A stretch of 64,000 bases of DNA from Pseudobdellovibrionaceae bacterium (GCA_016785955.1 JAEUWH010000110.1:1-64000); one strand, 5' to 3'; counted from the stretch's first letter, positions 8,009 to 17,868 are shown. Notes: generated from the letters alone by a model not told the origin. Numbers and translations: made by a program.

Positions 8009-8512
8009 TTACACTTTCTCGAAGGTGCCTTTTTCTTTGTTTTTTCTTACATCAGGAACTTCAAAAATTTGATTATGGAAGGAAATATAAAAGCCTGGTT
8101 TTAAAAATCGCGTGGCGTACATGGCCTCTGTTACATTTTGAATAGCATCCGAGTCTTCAAAACCCATCGGGATCATCGCTCCTGTAAATACTATGGCAAC
8201 ACCTGGCGAACCAATAATTTTCTTACACCACTCGGCGGTTAACGTCATCGTGTCCGTTCCATGTAAGACCACAATAGGACGATCGCCCCACGCAACGGCT
8301 TTTACATTTTCGGCGATCAGTTCCCTATCCTGATCCGTCATATAAAGAGAATCCTTGCTCATCAGCGGTTTCACTTCGATATGCGTGGTCGGCAAACGCA
8401 ATTTCGACAGGATACGATTCTTAATACTAGTACCCCGATTCTCTAAAGAACCGTCAAATTCGTTATATGTCTTTTCGATCGTTCCACCTGTAGCAAAAAC
8501 CAAAATTTCCAT
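8009..8512 (-). CDS. Single-domain asparaginase-like protein
   Basis: The ATG at 8512 is chosen because CAGGATAG lies directly before it and the conserved part begins at once with MEILVFATGGTIEKTYNEFD. Longer in-frame upstream sequence has no family match. TGGTI supplies the first catalytic Thr and HGTDTMT the second triad, with Lys in the following helix (EWCKK). At 167 residues it holds only the N-terminal domain; full type I/II L-asparaginases have about 330. Short versions of this kind are widespread, but whether they hydrolyse asparagine is not clear to me. It is divergent from menB. Confidence 0.8.
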   Translation of the reverse strand: MEILVFATGGTIEKTYNEFDGSLENRGTSIKNRILSKLRLPTTHIEVKPLMSKDSLYMTDQDRELIAENVKAVAWGDRPIVVLHGTDTMTLTAEWCKKIIGSPGVAIVFTGAMIPMGFEDSDAIQNVTEAMYATRFLKPGFYISFHNQIFEVPDVRKNKEKGTFEKV

Positions 8513-8709
8513 ATTTCTATCCTGACCAACTTTAAGAATAATTGCAATCTCGGATAACTCGGAGTAGTTTGAGCCCCGTTCAAACAGAATCTGTATTAAA
8601 AACCTACTCGCTTTGCCCTCCCTGCGGTTGTCAGGTATGCCAAGTCTAGATCGTGAGTTTTTGCTGCTGACTCTGACAATACTGACTCGAAAAACTAAGG
8701 GGGCCATAC

Positions 8710-9597
8710 GTGCGACTAGATAAGACTGAATTTAACCGCGATGAATTTATGAAAAATCAAACTCGAGTGATTAAATCGGGGGCGGACTGGCAAACTATTA
8801 AAAAATTCAACGACATCCGTCTGGAAAAAACCACCGATGGTATTGGCAAAATCACGATCAATCGACCAGAAAGTCGTAATGCCTTTAGACCACAAACCGT
8901 TCTGGAACTTCAAGAAGCTTTCCACATCGTGCGTGAAGATTCGTCCGTGGGCGTGATCATTTTGTGTGGCGAAGGCCCCATGGCATTTTGTTCGGGCGGT
9001 GACCAACGCGTTCGCGGCGACGCCGGATACGTGGGCAATGATGGCGTTCCCCGTTTAAATATTTTGGATGTTCAAAAACAAATTCGTCAATTGCCTAAAC
9101 CGGTGGTGGCCATGGTGGCTGGCTATGCCATTGGCGGCGGTCACGTCCTGCATATCGTGTGTGATCTGACGATCGCCGCAGATAATGCTCGGTTTGGACA
9201 AACGGGTCCAAAAGTGGGATCGTTTGATGGTGGCTTGGGCTCAAGCTATCTGGCACGCATCGTAGGACAAAAGAAAGCTCGCGAGATCTGGTACCTGTGC
9301 CGACAGTACAATGCCGATCAGGCTTTGGAAATGGGACTTGTGAATCATGTTGTACAACTTGAAGATTTGGAAATGGAAACTGTAAAATGGTGTCGTGAAA
9401 TGTTGGAACACTCACCCATGGCACTTCGCTGTTTGAAAGCGTGTTTGAACGCCGATTGCGATGGTCAAATGGGTCTACTGGATCTGGCCGGTAATGCGAC
9501 TCTGCTTTATTATATGAGTGAAGAAGCACAAGAAGGTCGTGATTCCTATGTGAAGAAAAAGAAACCTGACTTTTCTAAATTTCCCCGTCTACCTTAG
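8710..9597 (+). CDS. menB: 1,4-dihydroxy-2-naphthoyl-CoA synthase MenB
   Basis: 295 residues in the crotonase fold. It closes the second ring of the menaquinone head group from o-succinylbenzoyl-CoA. Oxyanion-hole and active-site segments are visible: [51 protein letters not shown], and [19 protein letters not shown], which is specific for MenB. The C-terminal [19 protein letters not shown] is also typical. It starts with GTG after AAGGGGG. First of four adjacent men genes. Confidence 0.96.
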   Translation: MRLDKTEFNRDEFMKNQTRVIKSGADWQTIKKFNDIRLEKTTDGIGKITINRPESRNAFRPQTVLELQEAFHIVREDSSVGVIILCGEGPMAFCSGGDQRVRGDAGYVGNDGVPRLNILDVQKQIRQLPKPVVAMVAGYAIGGGHVLHIVCDLTIAADNARFGQTGPKVGSFDGGLGSSYLARIVGQKKAREIWYLCRQYNADQALEMGLVNHVVQLEDLEMETVKWCREMLEHSPMALRCLKACLNADCDGQMGLLDLAGNATLLYYMSEEAQEGRDSYVKKKKPDFSKFPRLP

Positions 9598-9603
9598 GAT
9601 TTT

Positions 9604-10515
9604 ATGAATACTGTGAGTTCGTCGAATTCGGTCATAAAAAACAGATTCCAAAGTGTTGTATTGGCATTTCGTCCCAAAACACTGACGGCTTCACTTGTGC
9701 CGTGCCTGGCAGCCACGGCTTTGGCCGTCACGACATCACCCGACGTTCAATGGTGGATTTTTTCTTATGCTTTGATGGCGTCGTTTTTTATTCAAATCGG
9801 CACCAACCTGGTGAACGATGCGATGGACTTTAAAAAAGGTGCGGATACTGACGCACGCATGGGACCACAGCGTATCACCCACGCTGGAATCTTAACTGCG
9901 CAACAAGTTCTGCTGTTGGCTACGCTGTTTTTTTTGGGCGCTGTTGTCCTGGGATTTCCCTTAGTCAAAGAGGGTGGAACTCCGATCGTGACCATTGGCA
10001 TCCTTTCCGTACTGATGGGCTATGGCTACACCGCCGGTCCCTATCCGTTGGCCTATCGTGGGCTGGGGGATTTATTTGTTATTTTATTTTTTGGTCTGGC
10101 CGCCGTGATGGGATTGTTTTTTCTGCATACAAAAATGTGGACGATAGACTCTTTTATTCTTGGCCTACAAATCGGTCTGCACGCGACCGTATTGATCGCA
10201 ATCAATAATCTGCGCGACATCGATGGCGATGCCAAAGTAAACAAACGCACACTGGCGGTTCGTTTGGGTATTTCAGGCGCCAAAAAAGAAATTTATTTTT
10301 TGTGTTTAGCACCGTTCGTGCTGCAAGCTTATTGGCTGGTACACGGCCATTACCTGGCCACCCTGCTGCCTTTCATCGCACTTCCGCTGGCCATCAAAAT
10401 CATCAAGAATGTGCAAAACACAGCGCCCAGCGTGCAGTACAATAAGTTCTTGGGACAATCCGCAGGCCTGCATTTAATTTTTGGGCTTCTGATCAGTATT
10501 GGATTTATTATTTAA
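9604..10515 (+). CDS. menA: 1,4-dihydroxy-2-naphthoate polyprenyltransferase MenA
   Basis: 303 residues with about eight membrane segments, a UbiA-type enzyme that attaches the isoprenoid tail to dihydroxynaphthoate in the inner membrane. The first Asp-rich motif is NLVNDAMDFKKGADTD and the second NLRDIDGDAKVNKRTLAVRLG. RPKTLTASLVPCLAATA near the N-terminus is characteristic of MenA. It is 6 bases from menB and its stop overlaps the menC start (TAATG), so translation is coupled. Confidence 0.95.
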   Translation: MNTVSSSNSVIKNRFQSVVLAFRPKTLTASLVPCLAATALAVTTSPDVQWWIFSYALMASFFIQIGTNLVNDAMDFKKGADTDARMGPQRITHAGILTAQQVLLLATLFFLGAVVLGFPLVKEGGTPIVTIGILSVLMGYGYTAGPYPLAYRGLGDLFVILFFGLAAVMGLFFLHTKMWTIDSFILGLQIGLHATVLIAINNLRDIDGDAKVNKRTLAVRLGISGAKKEIYFLCLAPFVLQAYWLVHGHYLATLLPFIALPLAIKIIKNVQNTAPSVQYNKFLGQSAGLHLIFGLLISIGFII

Positions 10516-11540
10516 TGTGGATTCATGCTTACGAACTTGAAGCTAAAAATGCTCTGAATTCCGTAAGTAAACAAACGGCAAGAACGGGATTTCTGACCCG
10601 CAAATCCAATTCCGCCACCGATCCGCTGAATACGTTTCTGGCCCATTCTGATTTTATGTATTGGCCGGAACTGGGTGATCCCGCACTGAAAGACTTATAC
10701 CCTCTGTTACGTGAAACGGCGACTCAAGATCTGGAATTTCCATTTTCTTTGACGACAGCCGATTTACAACCCGTAAAATCAAATGCGTTGATCTCGTCGT
10801 TCCAAAATCTGGGCGAAGCCTTAGAACATATCCAAGATGCTAAATTTGAAGTGCTGAAATTTAAAATGGGTGCAGACTTCAAAAGTGAATTCCAGGCGTT
10901 GATGCAGCTGAATTTGAAATCACACTTGGTGCGCATCGATTTAAACAATGCCCTTTCATTCAAAGACTCCAAAGAAGCCCTCGAAATGCTCAAAAAAATT
11001 CCCAATCTTGAGTATGTCGAAGACCCGACTCCCTACCACGATCACCACTGGTCGGAGCTGCAAAAAATAGTTCCGCTTGCATTGGACCAAACAGCGACGA
11101 CAGCGAGTACGAGAAACGCCGCAGGGTCGACGCGATCTGTGTTAGCAAAATCAAACTCGGTAGGCACCTTTTGGGATTATCGGGTCGTCAAACCGGTGCG
11201 TGGTTTTTCCCTTTCACAGTTGGTAAACTGGACATACGCGAAGAAAAAAATTGTGCTCACGAACATGATGGATTCAGTGGTTGGGACCTGGAAAACGTAT
11301 CTCTATTATTGCGAACTCAAAAAACATATTCCTCATCATTTAGGCACGCCTGGATTTCACACGCATGCTCAGTATACACATCTGCCTTTCCAGGACTATC
11401 TGGGATTCAAAGGTGCCCAGTGGACATTTGACGAAAACAAACTACACGCCTTGAATCAGGGCTTAGCCACGCTGAGCTGGATGGACTTTGACGAAGTTGA
11501 TTCTCGGCACTGGCACGATATGGTCAAGGGACTGCGGTGA
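10515..11540 (+). CDS. menC: o-Succinylbenzoate synthase MenC
   Basis: 341 residues, enolase superfamily. It dehydrates SHCHC to o-succinylbenzoate. KFKMG carries the first catalytic Lys, RIDLNNALSF the first metal Asp, EYVEDP the Glu, LALDQT the third metal ligand, and VVKPVRG the second catalytic Lys. The sequence is divergent from E. coli MenC, but the motif spacing and position between menA and menE make the call safe. A short low-complexity TASTRNAAGSTRSVLAKS insert follows the third ligand. Overlaps the menE start by 4 bases. Confidence 0.88.
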   Translation: MWIHAYELEAKNALNSVSKQTARTGFLTRKSNSATDPLNTFLAHSDFMYWPELGDPALKDLYPLLRETATQDLEFPFSLTTADLQPVKSNALISSFQNLGEALEHIQDAKFEVLKFKMGADFKSEFQALMQLNLKSHLVRIDLNNALSFKDSKEALEMLKKIPNLEYVEDPTPYHDHHWSELQKIVPLALDQTATTASTRNAAGSTRSVLAKSNSVGTFWDYRVVKPVRGFSLSQLVNWTYAKKKIVLTNMMDSVVGTWKTYLYYCELKKHIPHHLGTPGFHTHAQYTHLPFQDYLGFKGAQWTFDENKLHALNQGLATLSWMDFDEVDSRHWHDMVKGLR

Positions 11541-12757
11541 ACCTGCGCTTATTTTCTTCACTATCACAAGCAAAATCCACACTCAGTCAGTGGCAAGAAT
11601 GGTTATTCAATTCCTCGACATCATTTCTGTTTTTAAACGAGCAACTGGCCGAACATAAGAAAAATGAAATTCTTTCTTCAATTCAAAAATTTTTAGAAGT
11701 CACACCCATTACAACAGACCCATTTTTTCTTGTTCCGACTTCGGGCACGACGTCCGTTAATTTGAAAATTGTGCTTATAACAAAAAAAAAATTTCTCCAA
11801 GCGGCCCAAAGAGCAAATACATTTCTGCAGGCGACGATGGCAGACTCGTGGTTAATTTCTTTACCACTTCATCACGTGGCTGGACTGTCGATTTTGGCGC
11901 GTGCGCATTTGGGGAAAAATGATATTCACTATTGGCCAAAATGGAATCCTAAAGAATTTCTAGAGAAACTTTCGCACGGGAACATTACGTTTTGTTCTTT
12001 GGTGCCAACACAGATTTTTGACGTGCTCGCCGAAAACATCTCTGCCCCCAAACATTTAAAGCGGGTGCTGGTGGGCGGCAGCGCTTTGTCTGATGCTCAT
12101 TATCAGCAGATGCTAACGCGAGGGTGGCCATTGTTGAAAACATACGGCATGACTGAAACGTCGGCCTTTATGAGCTTCAGCACGGGGGACGAGTTCTATC
12201 AGCCATTGCCCGGCGTGGCCATACGTTTAGATGTCAATCAACGATTGGCCATTCACAACGACTGCCTGTTTGAAGGCTATCTTGTGCAATCAAACGAAAC
12301 GTGGCAATACCAGGAAAAAAAACTGCACGAGGGATACTGGTCCACCGAAGACCGCGCCGAATTTAAAACGGCAACGCCATCGCAATTTCGCTTGCTGGGA
12401 CGCGAGCAAGGGATGATCAAAATCAAAGGGGAGCTTGTTAATGTTCATTTACTGAACGTACGACTGATCGATATTGCGGCTGGCCTGGGACTATCGGCGC
12501 CCATCATTCATTATGTCGCCAATCAACGAAATGAAAATGAACTTTTTGTTTTGCTCAGCAAAAACCAAGATCCGAATGATTATGTTTCTACCTTTAAACG
12601 GTTTAATCAGGATGTCTTGCCATACGAAAGAATCGGTTGGTATATACAGATAGACGACGTTCCCCGAACCGAACTTGGGAAAATTAAGATCAGTGTTTTA
12701 AATTCAGATTCCTTCAAGGAGGCCTATCGTGAAAACAGAAAAATTATTCTGGACTGA
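11537..12757 (+). CDS. menE: o-Succinylbenzoate-CoA ligase MenE (divergent)
   Basis: 406 residues starting with GTG, an acyl-adenylate-forming enzyme that activates o-succinylbenzoate with ATP and CoA. Visible motifs: VPTSGTTSVNLKIVL (phosphate loop), KTYGMTETSAF (adenine pocket), STEDRAEF (ribose-binding Asp), LLGREQGMIKIKGELV (hinge) and TELGKIKIS (C-terminal catalytic Lys). The phosphate loop is odd: the usual TGxPK after SGTT is replaced by SVNLK. The C-terminal 29 bases overlap the next gene. Context with menB, menA and menC supports the role. Confidence 0.85.
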   Translation: MNLRLFSSLSQAKSTLSQWQEWLFNSSTSFLFLNEQLAEHKKNEILSSIQKFLEVTPITTDPFFLVPTSGTTSVNLKIVLITKKKFLQAAQRANTFLQATMADSWLISLPLHHVAGLSILARAHLGKNDIHYWPKWNPKEFLEKLSHGNITFCSLVPTQIFDVLAENISAPKHLKRVLVGGSALSDAHYQQMLTRGWPLLKTYGMTETSAFMSFSTGDEFYQPLPGVAIRLDVNQRLAIHNDCLFEGYLVQSNETWQYQEKKLHEGYWSTEDRAEFKTATPSQFRLLGREQGMIKIKGELVNVHLLNVRLIDIAAGLGLSAPIIHYVANQRNENELFVLLSKNQDPNDYVSTFKRFNQDVLPYERIGWYIQIDDVPRTELGKIKISVLNSDSFKEAYRENRKIILD

Positions 12758-13070
12758 ATACGGAATCTTCATATGCACAAAATGCCAAAAATCGATCACT
12801 GCGCCTGTGGAAAAGTCAGCAACTGAGTTTGACGGAGGCACCGACATAGCCGAAGCCATTAAAAATAAATTTAAATCGACATTGAACGAAATGGGTTACA
12901 AGGGACGTGTTCGCGTGATGACCAGCAGTTGCCTGGGCGTATGCCCCACCGGCTATCAGGCCATTTCACAAATTTCCGCAACAGATCCCAGCTTAAGCAA
13001 AAGTTACGTTTTTAATCCTCACCAAGAAACTTCACAGGTGTTCGAGGAAATCAAAAAAACTTTAACTTAG
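12729..13070 (+). CDS. Small (2Fe-2S) ferredoxin-like protein
   Basis: 113 residues, GTG start after a very strong AAGGAGG inside the menE end. Cysteines occur as FICTKCQKS near the N-terminus and SSCLGVCPTGYQA later, the pattern of the thioredoxin-fold [2Fe-2S] ferredoxin family. It could transfer electrons, but its partner is unknown. Overlap with menE suggests it is made together with the menaquinone enzymes, though no ferredoxin step is known in that pathway. Confidence 0.75.
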   Translation: MKTEKLFWTEYGIFICTKCQKSITAPVEKSATEFDGGTDIAEAIKNKFKSTLNEMGYKGRVRVMTSSCLGVCPTGYQAISQISATDPSLSKSYVFNPHQETSQVFEEIKKTLT

Positions 13071-13224
13071 AGCTTTTTCACGCACGCAAATTTCTTTTGT
13101 ATTTACGCATTAAGTTATCGAAAAATTTATCCAATTTTGGATTGCTCTCCTTTTGGAAATTAGGAAAAATCAATTTGGTCGAATCGGTTCAATTGCATTC
13201 GGCCGGTCACTTACGGAGGACTCT

Positions 13225-14355
13225 GTGAAAAAAATTATGATCATTAACTGGATCATCGCGACAGCATTTATTCTTTCATCATGCACTAAAAAAGAAGACG
13301 TCATCTTGATCGGTGAATACGGTTCACTGACAGGCGACGATGCCACTTTTGGTATTTCTACCAATAAAGGTATCAAAATGGCGTTTGATGAAATCAATGC
13401 TAAGGGCGGGATCAAAGGTAAAAAAATCAAACTGATTACGGAAGACAATCAGGGGAAAAATGAAGAGACGGCAAAAGTCGTTAATCGTTTGATCACTCAG
13501 GATAAAATTGTGGCCCTGATCGGTGAAGTCGCATCGGCTCGTTCAATGGTGGCCGCCCCCATTGCGCAAAAGTACGGCATTCCGATGGTTTCTCCGAGTT
13601 CGACAAATCCAAAGGTCACTCGAGAAGGTGATTTTATTTTCCGTGTTTGCTTCCTGGACCCCTTTCAAGGTTTAGTGATGGCCAAGTTCGCTTATGAACA
13701 TTTGAAAGTTAAAAAAGCCGCTATTTTCAGAAAAAATGGCGACACTTACAGTGAAGGTTTAGCAGACGTTTTTGCTTCGGAATTTAAAAAAATGGGTGGC
13801 GAGATCGTCATCGATATTCAATATCAACCTAAAGACATCGACTTCAAGGCTCAGCTCTCTGAAATCAAAGCTAAAAAGCCTGAAGTTATTTTTGTTCCTG
13901 GCTATTACAGTGATGCCGGAAATATTGCAAAACAAGCAAAACAAATTGAATTAAAAGCCACGCTATTAGGTGGAGATGGTTGGGATTCTCCTAAATTGCA
14001 CGAGATCGGACAGGATGCCATCAATGGTCAGTATTTTTCGAATCATTACACAACTGAATCAACAGATCCCATCGTCGTCGAGTTTATTAAAAAATTTAAA
14101 GCTCGTTACAACGACGAAGTACCAGATGGTCTAGCCGCTTTAGGTTACGATGCCGCTCGCGTGGTGGCCGAAGCCATCGAGCGCGCAGCAGAAATCAAAC
14201 CAAAAATGATTCGTGATGAAATTGCGAAAACAAAAGACTTTGCGGGCGTCACTGGAAAAATCTCGATCAACGCCGAGAGAAATGCAGTCAAAAGTGCAGT
14301 TGTTGTCCAGGTTGAAAACGAAAAAAGAAAATATGTGACAACAATTAGTCCCTAG
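13225..14355 (+). CDS. livJ: Branched-chain amino acid ABC transporter, substrate-binding lipoprotein
   Basis: Start at the GTG at 13225, just after CGGAGGA; the open frame extends further upstream but without family character. The product begins with a lipoprotein signal (ILSSC lipobox), so it is anchored in the membrane facing the periplasm. The mature part has the type I periplasmic binding fold: GEYGSLTGDDATFGISTNKG, then FDEINAKGGIKGKKIKLI, and VIFVPGYYSDAGNIAKQAK. It captures Leu/Ile/Val or related amino acids for the transporter encoded next. livJ and livK are not separable by eye. Confidence 0.93.
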   Translation: MKKIMIINWIIATAFILSSCTKKEDVILIGEYGSLTGDDATFGISTNKGIKMAFDEINAKGGIKGKKIKLITEDNQGKNEETAKVVNRLITQDKIVALIGEVASARSMVAAPIAQKYGIPMVSPSSTNPKVTREGDFIFRVCFLDPFQGLVMAKFAYEHLKVKKAAIFRKNGDTYSEGLADVFASEFKKMGGEIVIDIQYQPKDIDFKAQLSEIKAKKPEVIFVPGYYSDAGNIAKQAKQIELKATLLGGDGWDSPKLHEIGQDAINGQYFSNHYTTESTDPIVVEFIKKFKARYNDEVPDGLAALGYDAARVVAEAIERAAEIKPKMIRDEIAKTKDFAGVTGKISINAERNAVKSAVVVQVENEKRKYVTTISP

Positions 14356-14369
14356 GACATGATTGTTCT

Positions 14370-15272
14370 ATGGAAGAACTGCTGCAGCATTTGATTAATG
14401 GTCTGAGTCTTGGAAGTATTTACGCCCTGATCGCATTAGGATACACAATGGTTTATGGTATCCTGCAAATGATTAACTTCGCCCATTCAGAAGTTTATAT
14501 GATGGGCGCCTTCTTTGCCTACTTTTCTGCTAAATATTTAAATCTCGCGGCGAACCCTGGTTTTGGTTCGCTGGCGATTGTTCTGGTGATCACGATGGCG
14601 TTATGCAGTCTGCTGGCGTTGACGATCGAAAAATTTGCCTACCGTCCACTTAGAAAAGCTCCTAAATTGAATGTTTTGATTACGGCGATTGGTGTGAGCT
14701 TGTTTCTGCAATATTTTGCACAAATCGTTTTCGGTGCTGACCCAAAAGTATTTCCGACTTTGATTGAAGACCAATTACTGTTCACGATCGCGGGCGCGCC
14801 GATTAAATCATTCGATGTAACCATTTTGATTGTCAGTTTGTTTTCAATGGGAACGTTGCATTTTTTGGTTTACCACACCAAGTTGGGTCAAGCGATGAGA
14901 GCCGTCAGTCATAATGCGGCCGTGGCGTCCATTCTGGGAGTCAACGTATCTCGAGTGATCGCCTACACATTTATTATTGGCTCCTCGCTGGCGGGTATCG
15001 GGGCTATTTTGGTGGGAATTAAATATCAAAAAATTGAACCGATGATGGGCACCATGATCGGCTTAAAAGCATTCGTGGCAGCCGTACTGGGCGGCATCGG
15101 CAGTATTGCGGGTGCGGTGACTGGTGGTTTGATTCTAGGTATTTCGGAAATTTTAGTTGTGGTTTATGGGTCGTCTCAGTACCGAGATGCCTTAGCGTTT
15201 TTAATTTTGATCGTTATTCTTTTAGTTAAACCAGCAGGTATGTTTGGTAAAAACAGAATTGAAAAGGTATAA
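14370..15272 (+). CDS. livH: Branched-chain amino acid ABC transporter permease LivH
   Basis: 300 residues with about eight membrane segments. LINGLSLGSIYALIALGYTMVYGIL at the N-terminus and the EAA-like loop AVLGGIGSIAGAVTGGLILG near the C-terminus are LivH hallmarks. It pairs with LivM to form the inner-membrane channel. It lies 14 bases after the binding protein and its stop directly abuts the livM start. Confidence 0.95.
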   Translation: MEELLQHLINGLSLGSIYALIALGYTMVYGILQMINFAHSEVYMMGAFFAYFSAKYLNLAANPGFGSLAIVLVITMALCSLLALTIEKFAYRPLRKAPKLNVLITAIGVSLFLQYFAQIVFGADPKVFPTLIEDQLLFTIAGAPIKSFDVTILIVSLFSMGTLHFLVYHTKLGQAMRAVSHNAAVASILGVNVSRVIAYTFIIGSSLAGIGAILVGIKYQKIEPMMGTMIGLKAFVAAVLGGIGSIAGAVTGGLILGISEILVVVYGSSQYRDALAFLILIVILLVKPAGMFGKNRIEKV

Positions 15273-16280
15273 ATGAAAGCACTAAAAATTCCTCTCATCG
15301 CGGCGGTCGGGATCATTGCCATTGCTTCGCTTTTGGGTCTTCTGACTAATCCGTATATTCAGCTTATTATTTTGTTTCTTTTTATTAATTCTATCATGGG
15401 CATGAGTTTGAATCTGGTTAATGGTTATACGGGACAATTCTCGTTAGGTCATGCCGGCTTCGTCGCCGTCGGTGCTTATTTCACTGCGATCATGACCACC
15501 AAGTTCCCAGTTCCGGCTGGTCTATTGAGTATTCCTTATTTTGTGTTGATCAGCCTGGGCGGCGGTCTGGTTGCCAGTATGTTTGGTTACATCGTTGGCT
15601 TACCTTCTTTGCGATTGAAAGGTGATTACCTTGCTATTGTTACATTAGGCTTTGGTGAAATTATCCGCGTGAGTTTGAATAACATCAGTTATTTTGGAGG
15701 CGCGTTGGGTGTCTCTTCAGTGCCTTCACTTCCTGAAATTGATCTCGGTGGATTTGTGATTTCCTCGTTTATTACCTCGGTGGCGTTTGGCACGTTCTGG
15801 GCGTTGATTTGCTTCTTCGTTATTTGGCGTTTACTGAAATCCAGCCACGGTCGTTGTTTCTTGAGTGTTCGCGAAGACGAGATTGCGGCCGAGGCCATGG
15901 GTATCAACACCACAAAAACCAAAGTCCAAGCTTTTGTTGTTTCCAGCTTTTTCGCCGGTATTTCCGGAGCTTTGTTTGCACATTTCACAAATTACATCAG
16001 TCCCGCCAGTTTTACTTTTCTGATGAGCATCGATGCCGTCATCATCGTCGTACTTGGTGGTATGGGCAGCATGACTGGTTGTATTACATCCGCATTTATC
16101 ATCACGCTGCTTCCCGAGATTTTACGTTCCTTGAAAGATTACACGGGCGGGATTGATTTCCGTATGATCATTTATTCACTGGCTTTGATTTTAATCATGA
16201 TCCTCAGACCACAAGGTTTGTTTGGTGACCGAGAAATCACTTCATTATGGAGAAAGAAGAATGTCGGCTCCTCTACTTGA
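15273..16280 (+). CDS. livM: Branched-chain amino acid ABC transporter permease LivM
   Basis: 335 residues, multi-pass. NLVNGYTGQFSLGHAGFVAVGAY and VVLGGMGSMTGCITSAFII are the LivM motifs, and YIVGLPSLRLKGDYLAIVTLGFGEI is also conserved. Second channel subunit next to LivH. Its end overlaps the livG start by 20 bases, implying coupled translation. Confidence 0.95.
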   Translation: MKALKIPLIAAVGIIAIASLLGLLTNPYIQLIILFLFINSIMGMSLNLVNGYTGQFSLGHAGFVAVGAYFTAIMTTKFPVPAGLLSIPYFVLISLGGGLVASMFGYIVGLPSLRLKGDYLAIVTLGFGEIIRVSLNNISYFGGALGVSSVPSLPEIDLGGFVISSFITSVAFGTFWALICFFVIWRLLKSSHGRCFLSVREDEIAAEAMGINTTKTKVQAFVVSSFFAGISGALFAHFTNYISPASFTFLMSIDAVIIVVLGGMGSMTGCITSAFIITLLPEILRSLKDYTGGIDFRMIIYSLALILIMILRPQGLFGDREITSLWRKKNVGSST

Positions 16281-17046
16281 TGTGCGCAACGTCACCATGC
16301 AGTTTGGTGGCTTGAAAGCGGTTGAAGGATTGTCTTTTCAAGTTCACAAAGGACAACTGGCCGGTTTAATTGGACCTAATGGTGCCGGTAAAACCACGGT
16401 ATTTAACATGTTGACGGGCGTATACACTCCGACTTCGGGTGAAGTCGCATTTGAATCCAAGAAAGTCAGCGGGCTTAAGCCGTACGAAATTTCCAGCCAT
16501 GGGTTGACTCGCACATTTCAAAATATTCGTTTGTTTAAAAACTTGACGGTTTTAGATAACGTTCTGATCGCCAACCACCAGCATGTTCAGTACACATGGG
16601 CGGATGCCTTACTGCTGAGTCAAGCCTTTGAAAGCGAAGAAAAGAAAATCACCGAAAAAGCCAAAGAGATTCTGCATATTTTTGGTCTATCCAACAAGTT
16701 CCATGAAAAATCATCGAATCTGCCTTATGGTGAACAACGCAAGCTCGAGATCGTTCGGGCATTAATGACCGAGCCGAAAATGATTCTCTTGGATGAACCG
16801 GCGGCGGGCATGAATCACTCCGAAACACACTCGTTGATGGAACTGATTGCTAAAATTCGCAAGGAATTTAATCTTACCGTGTTGTTAATCGAGCACGATA
16901 TGAAGTTAGTTATGGGTATTTGCGAGCAAATCTTTGTATTGGATCATGGTGTGAAAATCGAAGAGGGCGCTCCAGAGAAAATTAAATCATCAAAAAAAGT
17001 CATCGAGGCCTACCTGGGTGTCGATGCGGAATCCGAGTCACACTAA
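16261..17046 (+). CDS. livG: Branched-chain amino acid ABC transporter ATPase LivG
   Basis: The start at 16261 (after GGAGAAAGA) gives the usual N-terminus APLLDVRNVTMQFGGLKAV; the open frame upstream lies inside livM. Walker A is GPNGAGKTT, the signature is LPYGEQRKLEI and Walker B is MILLDEPAAGM followed by the switch His in LLIEHDM. NIRLFKNLTVLDNVLIA is typical of LivG. It powers uptake through LivHM together with LivF. Confidence 0.95.
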   Translation: MSAPLLDVRNVTMQFGGLKAVEGLSFQVHKGQLAGLIGPNGAGKTTVFNMLTGVYTPTSGEVAFESKKVSGLKPYEISSHGLTRTFQNIRLFKNLTVLDNVLIANHQHVQYTWADALLLSQAFESEEKKITEKAKEILHIFGLSNKFHEKSSNLPYGEQRKLEIVRALMTEPKMILLDEPAAGMNHSETHSLMELIAKIRKEFNLTVLLIEHDMKLVMGICEQIFVLDHGVKIEEGAPEKIKSSKKVIEAYLGVDAESESH

Positions 17047-17747
17047 TGTTGAAAGTTACAAATTTAAAAGTTAAATATGGCGCGATTCAAGGTTTAAAAG
17101 GAATTTCATTTCATATTAACAAAGGTGAAATCGTTTCGTTAATCGGCTCTAACGGGGCTGGCAAAACAACGACGCTAAGAGCTTTGTCCGGCATCGTCGA
17201 AAGCCAAGGCGAAATTGTCTTTAAAGATAAAAATATCTCTACCGTACCCTCACACTTGCGAGTCACCTTGGGAATCGCACAATCACCCGAAGGTCGAGGA
17301 ATTTTTCCGTCGATGACAGTGCAAGAAAATTTGGAGCTGGGCAGCTACAGTCGTTCGGACAAAGATCAAATCGCAAAAGATTACGAGCGTTGTTTGCAAT
17401 TGTTTCCGCGAGTGAAAGAACGTCTGTGGCAATTAGCCGGCACACTTTCCGGGGGAGAGCAGCAAATGGTTTCCATTTGCCGAGCGATAATGTGTAAACC
17501 AGATTTGTTATTGCTTGATGAACCCTCACTGGGCCTGGCTCCTTTGATTGTCAGTCAGATTTTCGAAATTGTGAAACAATTAAATTCCGAAGGAATGACG
17601 ATCTTGCTGGTCGAGCAAAATGCGAAACAGTCATTGATGATCTCCCATCGCGCCTATGTTTTGGAAACAGGCCTTATCACCTTGGAAGGTGCTGGCAGTG
17701 ACCTGTTAAAAAATGATGAAGTTCGACGCTCGTATTTGGGAATTTAG
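17046..17747 (+). CDS. livF: Branched-chain amino acid ABC transporter ATPase LivF
   Basis: 233 residues. Walker A GSNGAGKTT, signature LSGGEQQMV, Walker B LLLLDEPSLGLAP, and the LivF-specific QSPEGRGIFPSMTVQENLELG are present. Its ATG shares one base with the livG stop (TAATG). Last gene of the five-gene importer; no clear hairpin terminator follows. Confidence 0.95.
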   Translation: MLKVTNLKVKYGAIQGLKGISFHINKGEIVSLIGSNGAGKTTTLRALSGIVESQGEIVFKDKNISTVPSHLRVTLGIAQSPEGRGIFPSMTVQENLELGSYSRSDKDQIAKDYERCLQLFPRVKERLWQLAGTLSGGEQQMVSICRAIMCKPDLLLLDEPSLGLAPLIVSQIFEIVKQLNSEGMTILLVEQNAKQSLMISHRAYVLETGLITLEGAGSDLLKNDEVRRSYLGI

Positions 17748-17868
17748 CATTTTGCTTGCATGATCAAACCAAGATCGAGTTTGCAATTATCTCCTTAAAC
17801 CAACAATCGTCTGCGTATATACTTGAATTGAGTTCAATGAACTAAATGTTTAATTTACAGAGGATTGT

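Noticed and set aside
8513-8707. Upstream extension of the asparaginase-like frame
   Set aside because: No family match, and CAGGATAG with the conserved start points to 8512.
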